DNA of 64,000 bases from Brasenia schreberi (lineage: Eukaryota > Streptophyta > Magnoliopsida > Nymphaeales > Cabombaceae). The stretch covers positions 4,883,501 through 4,947,500 of the forward strand of contig JAYKKT010000059.1 in the NCBI GenBank assembly GCA_036023115.1, in the 5' to 3' direction. Under the pieces are notes generated by a model, which did not search any database, was not told where the DNA came from, and was given only the letters and a program-made list of their open reading frames with translations. Below are positions 58,549-64,000 of this stretch, in pieces; positions within the stretch are counted from its first letter, which is position 1, and each line of letters starts with the position of its first letter. Made by a program: the position numbers and the translations under genes.

Positions 58549-60677
58549 TGACTTTTAGTTATGGATTTACAAGTAAAAAATGGACAAAGAAAAAAAGAGT
58601 GCATCGAGCTGTTCAGACTAAATGGTGGAACCTCAAAAGCAAGAAAGAAGGTATATTTAAATAGAAAGTCCTTCAAAGAGATGCTTGGAATTATGTTGGT
58701 ACACCTTTTATATGTGGAACAATATGGCTATACATATTAGAAAAGTGACAAAAGATGTGTTTGGTGAATCTAAGGGAGGTGTAACGGCAGGTAGTAGAGT
58801 GAAGTAGTGCAAAATCAAATCAAGGCAAAGAGGGCACGTTATAAATTACGTTATGCTAAGAAAACTAGTGAAACTTTAGAGGCTTATAAGAAAGCAAAGA
58901 AGGAAGCGAAAAAGGCCGTTAGTGAAGCAGAAGCTAAAATTTGGGAGGATTTATATAAAAAACTCGACTCAAAAGAGGGTGAAAGAGCTATTTTTAGGAT
59001 AGCTAGGGCTAGAGATAAGAAAACTAAGGATCTTAATTATGTTAGATGCATCAAAGAAATTTATGAGAAAATTCTAGTGGCAAATGATGATATAAGAAAT
59101 AGATGGGAAAACTATTTTTATAAGCTTTTTAATGAAAATGAAGATGTTAGTATTAGCTTAGGAGAGTTAGCCAAATCAGAAAATAATATAAACCACAATT
59201 TCTACCGATGTATTCAAAAGAATGAAGTCAAAGATGCTCTTAAACATATGAAGGGTGGTAAATCGATAGGACCAAATAATATTCCTATAGAAGTTCGGAA
59301 AATCCTAGGAGAAACATGAATCACTTGACTCATAAGACTATTTAATGAAATATGGAGAAACCAAAAGATACCCGAGAAATGGAGAGCGAGTACACTTATA
59401 CCTATATATAAGAACAAGGGAGACATTCAAAATTGTGCGAATTATCGGGACATCAAGTTAATGAGCCATACTATGAAATTATGGGAAAGAATTATCGAAC
59501 ATAGATTAAGACAAGTATCGAGAACAACAGAGAACCAATTTGGATTCATGCCAGGCAGATCTACTGTTGAAGCGATTCATCTTTTGAAACGTCTTATGAA
59601 ACATTTTAGAGCAAAAAAAAAGACCTTCACATGATATTTATTGATGTAGAAAAAGCTTATGATAGGGTATCGAGAGGTTATTCAGAGAACCTTTAAAAAA
59701 AGAGGTATCCCATTGACATACATAAACCTTATAAGAGACATGTACGATGGTGCTAAAACATGTGTGAGGACTCGTGAAAGAATGACAGACTTCTTTGCAG
59801 TTAATATTGGGTTACATCAAGGATCAACTTTAAGTTCATACTTATTTATAATGATGATTGATGAGTTAACAACACATATTAAAGATGAAGTACCTTGGTG
59901 TATGTTATTTGCAGATGACATTGTGTTAGTGGAGTCTAAGGAAAAAGTTAATATAAAATTGGAACTATGAAGAGAAACATTAGAAAGTAAAGGCTTTTGA
60001 CTTTGTAGAACAAAGATAAAATATATGGAATGTAAGTTTGATCATTTGGTTACTTCAGATGACATAGAAATTAAAATTGGCACACATTGCATCCCCCAAA
60101 AAGAAAGTTTTAAATACGTAGGGTCAATTTTTCAGAGTGATGGAAGAATTGATGGAGATGTTACGCATAGAATTAATGTTGGTTGGTTAAAATTATGAGG
60201 AGCATCAGGTATTCTTTGTGATAAGAAGATCCATTAAAGTTAAAAGGTAAATATTATATAACAACAATTAAACCAGCCATGTTTTATGGTTCTGAGTGTT
60301 GGACAGTTAATCATCAACATGTACAAAAGATGTCTATGACAAAAATGAAGATGTTGAGATGGATGAGTGGTCATACAAGAAAAGACCGTATACATAATGA
60401 GGTTATTATAAACAAATTATGAGTGACACCAATAGAGGATAAAATGAGAGAATATCGTTTAAGATGGTTTGGACATATAGAAAGAAGATCAAAAGAAGAA
60501 TAAGGTGTGAAAAGAAGTAGAGGACGACCACAAAAGTGTTGGAAAAAAACAATAAAGAATGATCTAGCTTATCGTGAGTTAACTACTAACATGGCACATG
60601 ATAGGGTTACGTGAAAACAAAGAATCCATGTAGGCGACCCCATCTAGTATGGGAAAAGGCTTAGTTGTTGTTGTTGT
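58549..60677 (+). mobile_element. RTE LINE (5'-truncated) in GEM-like intron 3
   Basis: Begins GACTTTTAGTTATGG in the linker after the endonuclease region. A long open stretch at 58807-59319 encodes AYKKAKKEAKKAVSEAEAKI, FYKLFNENEDVSISLGELAK and QKNEVKDALKHMKGGKSIGP. The RT continues with frameshifts: QFGFMPGRSTVEAIHLLKRL, IFIDVEKAYDRV, IGLHQGSTLSSYLF and an intact [12 protein letters not shown]. The 3' end is AAAAGGCTTAGTTGTTGTTG at 60654-60677. The best-preserved RT of the family in the window, but still broken. Confidence 0.92.
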
Positions 60678-60679
60678 AG

Positions 60680-60695
60680 GGTAAAACTGACAAGC
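60680..60695. repeat. LINE target-site duplication (left)
   Basis: GGTAAAACTGACAAGC immediately after the tail of the preceding LINE; repeated at 63802-63817. Confidence 0.85.
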
Positions 60696-61130
60696 TACAA
60701 ACATAAATTGATTATTTTGTTTGTAGTAAATAAGATAGATTGTGTTCTAAGGATTGAAAAGTGATTCTAGGAGAAAGCTTAACTACCCAACATCGACTTT
60801 TAGTTATGGATTTTCTTATAAAAAAAGTAGACAAAGAAGAAAAGAGTGCATAGTATTATTAAGACTAAATAGTAGAACCTTAAAAGTAAGGAAAAGGTAT
60901 ATTTAAACATAAAGTTTTTCAAGGAGATGTTTGGAATTACGTAGGCACACACTCTAACATGCGGAATAATGTGGCTATATGTTAGAAAAGTGATAAGATG
61001 TGGTAGGTGAATCTAAGGGAGGCGTACGGGTACTAAAGGAAGTTTGGTGGTGGAGTGAAGTGGTGAAAGATAAAATTAAGGCAAAAAGGGCGTGTTATAA
61101 ATTGAATTATGCGAAGAAGAATAGTGAAAC

Positions 61131-61149
61131 TTGGTAGGCTTGTAAGAAA
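61131..61149. repeat. Mini-RTE target-site duplication (left)
   Basis: TTGGTAGGCTTGTAAGAAA, matching TTGGTAGGCTTATAAAAAA at 61361-61379 at 17 of 19 positions (two G/A transitions). Confidence 0.85.
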
Positions 61150-61150
61150 T

Positions 61151-61360
61151 AACAATAACAACAACTAAGCTTTTTCCCATACTAGATGGGGTCTACTACA
61201 TGGATTTGTTATTTCCATAAAGCCCTATCATAATTTGTAGAATCCATGGTAAATAAGTCCGATGAAGTTTTACACTAGCTGTCAGAAGTCTATCACAACC
61301 CTCCTCCTTTATCTAGGCTTGAGACTTGCCATGCAAGGGTGATCCTTTATATGAGCGGAG
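61151..61360 (-). mobile_element. 210-bp miniature non-autonomous RTE derivative
   Basis: Read on the minus strand, about 125 bp matches and extends the 5' UTR of the LINE at 33080-36302 (shared GGAGGGTTGTG and the GTAAAACTTC region). This joins directly to the last ~85 bp of the LINE (GGGCTTTATGG, CCCCATCTAGTATGGGAAAA, TTAGTTGTTGTTATTG). About 3 kb of coding sequence is missing between. A 19-bp TSD shows it moved as a unit. Probably mobilised in trans by RTE proteins that recognise the shared 3' tail. Confidence 0.85.
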
Positions 61361-61379
61361 TTGGTAGGCTTATAAAAAA
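61361..61379. repeat. Mini-RTE target-site duplication (right)
   Basis: TTGGTAGGCTTATAAAAAA; see 61131-61149. Confidence 0.85.
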
Positions 61380-62698
61380 GCAAAGGAAAAAGTGAAAAAG
61401 TTTGTTAGTAAAGCAAAAGAAAACATTTAAGAGGATTTATATAAAAAACTCAACTCAAAAGAAGGTGAAAAGGATAATTTTAGGATAGCTAAAGCTAGAA
61501 ATAAGAAAACTATAGATCTTACTTTTGTTAGATCCTTTAAAGATGAGGATGAGGAGATTGTAGTGGCAAATGAAGATATCAAAAGTAGATCGAAAGATTA
61601 ATTTTATAAGCTTTTTAATGAAAATACAGATGCTATAGGAGATTTAACCAAATTAAGAAAGTATATAAATTGTAATTTCTACCAACGTATTCAAAAGAAT
61701 AAAGTCAAAGAGACTCTTAAACATATAAAGGTTAGGTAAATCTGTAGGTACAGAGAATATTCTTATAGAAGTATGGAAAATCTTATGAGAGACGAGGATC
61801 AGTTGGCTCAGACAACTTTAATAAAATATAGAAAAACCAAAAGATGCATGAGGAATGGAGAACAAATACATTTATACCTATATACAAAAACAAGGGAGGC
61901 ATCCCTAATTATGATGATTATCAAGGTATCAAGTTAGTGAGTCATACTATGAGATTATGAAAAAGAATTATTGAACGTAGGGTAAGACAAGCATGAGTAT
62001 AACAAAGAACTAATTTGGATTCATGTCAGACAAATCTACTATTGAAGCGATTCACCCATTAAGACGTCTTATGGAATATTTTAAAACAAAAAAAACTTCA
62101 CATTGGTATTTATTGATCTAGAAAAAACATATGATAGGATGCCAAGAGATGTTCTTAGGAGAACCTTGTAAAAGAGAGATATTCCATTGACATACACAAA
62201 TCTTATAAGAGACATATACGATGACGTAAAAACATGCGAGGACTCATAAAAGATTGACACTTCTTTGAAGTTAATATTAGGTTACATCAAGGGTGTAACT
62301 CTAAGTCCATATTTATTTATGTTGGTCCTTAATGAGTTAACAAAACATATTTAAGATGAAGTACTTTGATGTGATATTATGTTAATGGGTGAGTATAAGG
62401 AAAAAGTTAATAGAAAATTGGAACTATAGAGAGAAACATTAGAAAGTAAAGGCTTTCGACTTAGTAGAACAAAGACAAAATATATGGAATGTAAGTTTAA
62501 TTGTTTGCTTACTTCAGAAGACGGAGAAATTAAGATTGACACGCATTGCATCCCTTATAAGGAAAGTTTTAAATACTTAAGGTTAATTTTTTAGAGTGAT
62601 AGAAAAATTGATAGAGATGTTACGCATAGAATTAATGCAAGTTGGTTAACATGGAGAGGGGCATCATGTATTCTATGCGACAAGAAGATACCATTAAA

Positions 62699-62706
62699 GT
62701 TGAAAG
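62699..62706. repeat. TIR-element target-site duplication (left)
   Basis: GTTGAAAG; identical to 63339-63346. The uninterrupted LINE reads AAAGTTGAAAGGTAAATAT, confirming the boundary. Confidence 0.93.
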
Positions 62707-63338
62707 CTAGGTCACACAGACACTTCTAAGAGGTGGAGTGCCGCACCCGTGTCATCGTGTCAGTGCGACATTGCAAAAAAACATAATTTTTTTTGTAACT
62801 CACGGTTCTACCGTCTATGGTGTATTTATCCTGGAGAAGCCGATCAAAGAGGGAGTAATCCGTGAAGATGATGAAACCGAAACCTCTTAGTCGACTTGTG
62901 ACCTTATCTCCCATGATGATCACCTGAGTTACCTCACCATAGTTTCCAAAATGCTCCTTCAGCTTGTTTTTCATCATCTCCCATGAAACTCCGCCGATGA
63001 ACGTAGAAAAATATCTCAATGCGGACCTTCTTCACTTCCTTGATATTCCACGCTTCAAAATCTGGTATCGATTTTGAAGTTCGGGTTTTTTTAGATAAAT
63101 GGGTCTGGATAGTGAAGATTGATTTGTGTATTATGATGAAAGTAGTAGTTGTTTACAGTTTATGTGTTTTGCTTTAATATAAAATTGTCTACTTGCTATT
63201 GTCATATACTTATGTTAATTGATGTCTCACTTGTTGTAGCTTAAATATTATATATAATATATAATATTATATACCTTAGTTGTGTCGCCGCACCCAAAAT
63301 TTTTGAAATTTGTCATATCCCGCACCCTTGTGACATAG
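62707..63338. mobile_element. Pack-type TIR DNA transposon carrying an RRM exon
   Basis: 632-bp element inserted in a LINE with a perfect 8-bp duplication, as in hAT elements. Ends CTAGGTCAC and GTGACATAG are inverted repeats with one mismatch; the subterminal parts share GCCGCACCC / GGGTGCGG words. No transposase. The interior holds a captured hnRNP-type RRM exon on the minus strand with its splice donor, so the host DNA was copied from genomic sequence, not mRNA. Confidence 0.88.
62804..63010 (-). pseudogene. Captured hnRNP/Musashi-type RRM exon
   Basis: The minus strand reads STFIGGVSWEMMKNKLKEHF, then GNYGEVTQVIIMGDKV, LRGFGFIIFTDYSLFD, LLQDKYTIDGRT. This is an RRM with RNP2 (FIGGVSW) and RNP1 (RGFGFIIF), of the plant hnRNP-1/Musashi-like two-RRM family (family knowledge: GFG-rich, HTIDGRTVEAKRA follows RRM1). 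No ATG precedes it within the exon, but the frame stays open. The exon ends at a canonical GTGAGT donor (62803-62798 on the minus strand). Only part of RRM1 is present. Could produce a chimeric transcript at most. Confidence 0.88.
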
Positions 63339-63346
63339 GTTGAAAG
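63339..63346. repeat. TIR-element target-site duplication (right)
   Basis: GTTGAAAG; see 62699-62706. Confidence 0.93.
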
Positions 63347-63801
63347 GTAAATATTATAGAGCAACAATTAGAGGTGTTATGTTTTGTGATTTTAAGTGTT
63401 GGGCAGTTAACCATCAATATCAACATGTACAAAAGATGTCCATGGTAGAAATGAAGACGGGATGAATGAGTGGTTACACGTAGAAAGACCGTATACATAA
63501 TGAGATTATTAGAAACAAATTAGGAGTAACACCCATAGAGGATAAAATGAGGGGAAATCGTTTAAATGGTTTGGACAATTAGAAAGATGACCAAAGAAAA
63601 CTCTAGTAAGAAGTAATGAAAAACTAGGTTGTTAAAATGTTAAAGAGGAAGAGAAATACCACAAAAGTGTTGGAAAGAAACAATAAAGAATAATCTAGCT
63701 CATATTGAGTTAACTGCTAATATGACACATGATAGGGCTATGAAGAAACAAAGAATCCATGTAGCCGTCCCCAGTATGGGAAAAGGCTTAGTTGTTATGT
63801 A

Positions 63802-63817
63802 GGTAAAACTGACAAGC
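63802..63817. repeat. LINE target-site duplication (right)
   Basis: GGTAAAACTGACAAGC; see 60680-60695. Confidence 0.85.
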
Positions 63818-64000
63818 CTAGGTTTGAGGACATAAAGGGTTCAATCTAAATAGCAGATGTGCATTTTTCTCCGCATGGGGAGGGGATGGCGGCATTGGTT
63901 TGGGCAGAATGATTCACCAACTACACAAATGGGATCTCTTAAGGTAACTTTGCCCCACCTGCCAGGCTGCTAGTTTATGTGCTAAATGACAAGTGAAATC
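63818..64000. other. GEM-like intron 3 sequence at window end
   Basis: No coding match to the remaining GRAM exon was seen, so the gene continues beyond the window. Confidence 0.5.

Larger units (their letters stand above)
60696..63800 (+). mobile_element. RTE LINE with two nested insertions
   Basis: Starts ACAAACATAAATTGATT within the endonuclease coding region and ends GGCTTAGTTGTTATG. It is flanked by a 16-bp TSD (60680-60695, 63802-63817). It landed directly behind the tail of another LINE. It is interrupted at 61151-61360 by a miniature RTE derivative and at 62707-63338 by a TIR transposon. Many stops; the RT active-site block near 62370 is deleted. Confidence 0.88.

Noticed and set aside
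1..64000. CRISPR arrays, bacterial operons, rRNA or tRNA genes
   Set aside because: No regularly spaced repeats with unique spacers, and no rRNA or intact tRNA. Introns, LTR and LINE elements and plant proteins show a plant nuclear sequence.

Overview
This is nuclear DNA from a flowering plant. It has AT-rich intergenic sequence, genes split by very long introns, CEP peptide-hormone precursors, a plant-type p24-delta gene, a GEM-like GRAM gene, and dense RTE LINE, copia, hAT and MULE remains. The sequence does not identify the species; long TE-filled introns and abundant RTE LINEs would suit a non-grass angiosperm such as a magnoliid or early-diverging eudicot (inference only).

Layout. 1-1232: degenerate RTE-type LINE. 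1233-5197: no recognisable gene. 5198-11966: a minus-strand cluster of three C-terminally encoded peptide (CEP) precursors, one intact (5198-5479) and two broken (9437-9679, 11670-11901), all with the same TATA-like core promoter upstream. 14810-16591: F-box/LRR pseudogene. 17200-22900: AT-rich DNA with a decayed Mutator-like element carrying SWIM and OTU-like motifs. 23445-30087 (minus): a complete four-exon p24-delta cargo-receptor gene, 216 aa. 30500-36302: minisatellite, SINE, hAT-like sequence, microsatellites and a nearly complete reverse-strand RTE LINE with endonuclease and RT regions. 37733-38445: two exons of a PYROXD2-like oxidoreductase with a SINE between them. 41615-47772 (minus): RBP45/47-type RNA-binding-protein exons lacking RRM1, with an integrase-deleted copia element (43178-47332, perfect 5-bp TSD) in one intron. 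48720 to beyond the window (plus): GEM-like GRAM-domain gene. Its second intron (8.5 kb) holds a 5.9-kb hAT element that contains a second, related hAT (perfect 8-bp TSD) and two LINE pieces. Its third intron (more than 5.8 kb) holds two LINEs; the second LINE carries a 210-bp miniature RTE derivative and a 632-bp TIR transposon that has captured an hnRNP-type RRM exon.

The functional genes are few: the intact CEP precursor (secreted peptide signal), p24-delta (ER-Golgi cargo sorting), GEM-like protein (GRAM domain) and possibly the RBP45-like fragment. They do not form a pathway. The main interest lies in the nested mobile elements, gene capture, decaying peptide-hormone paralogs and many ~65-210-bp tandem duplications. 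Exon boundaries were derived by reading splice sites and reading-frame phase by eye. Repeat boundaries without a quoted TSD are approximate.
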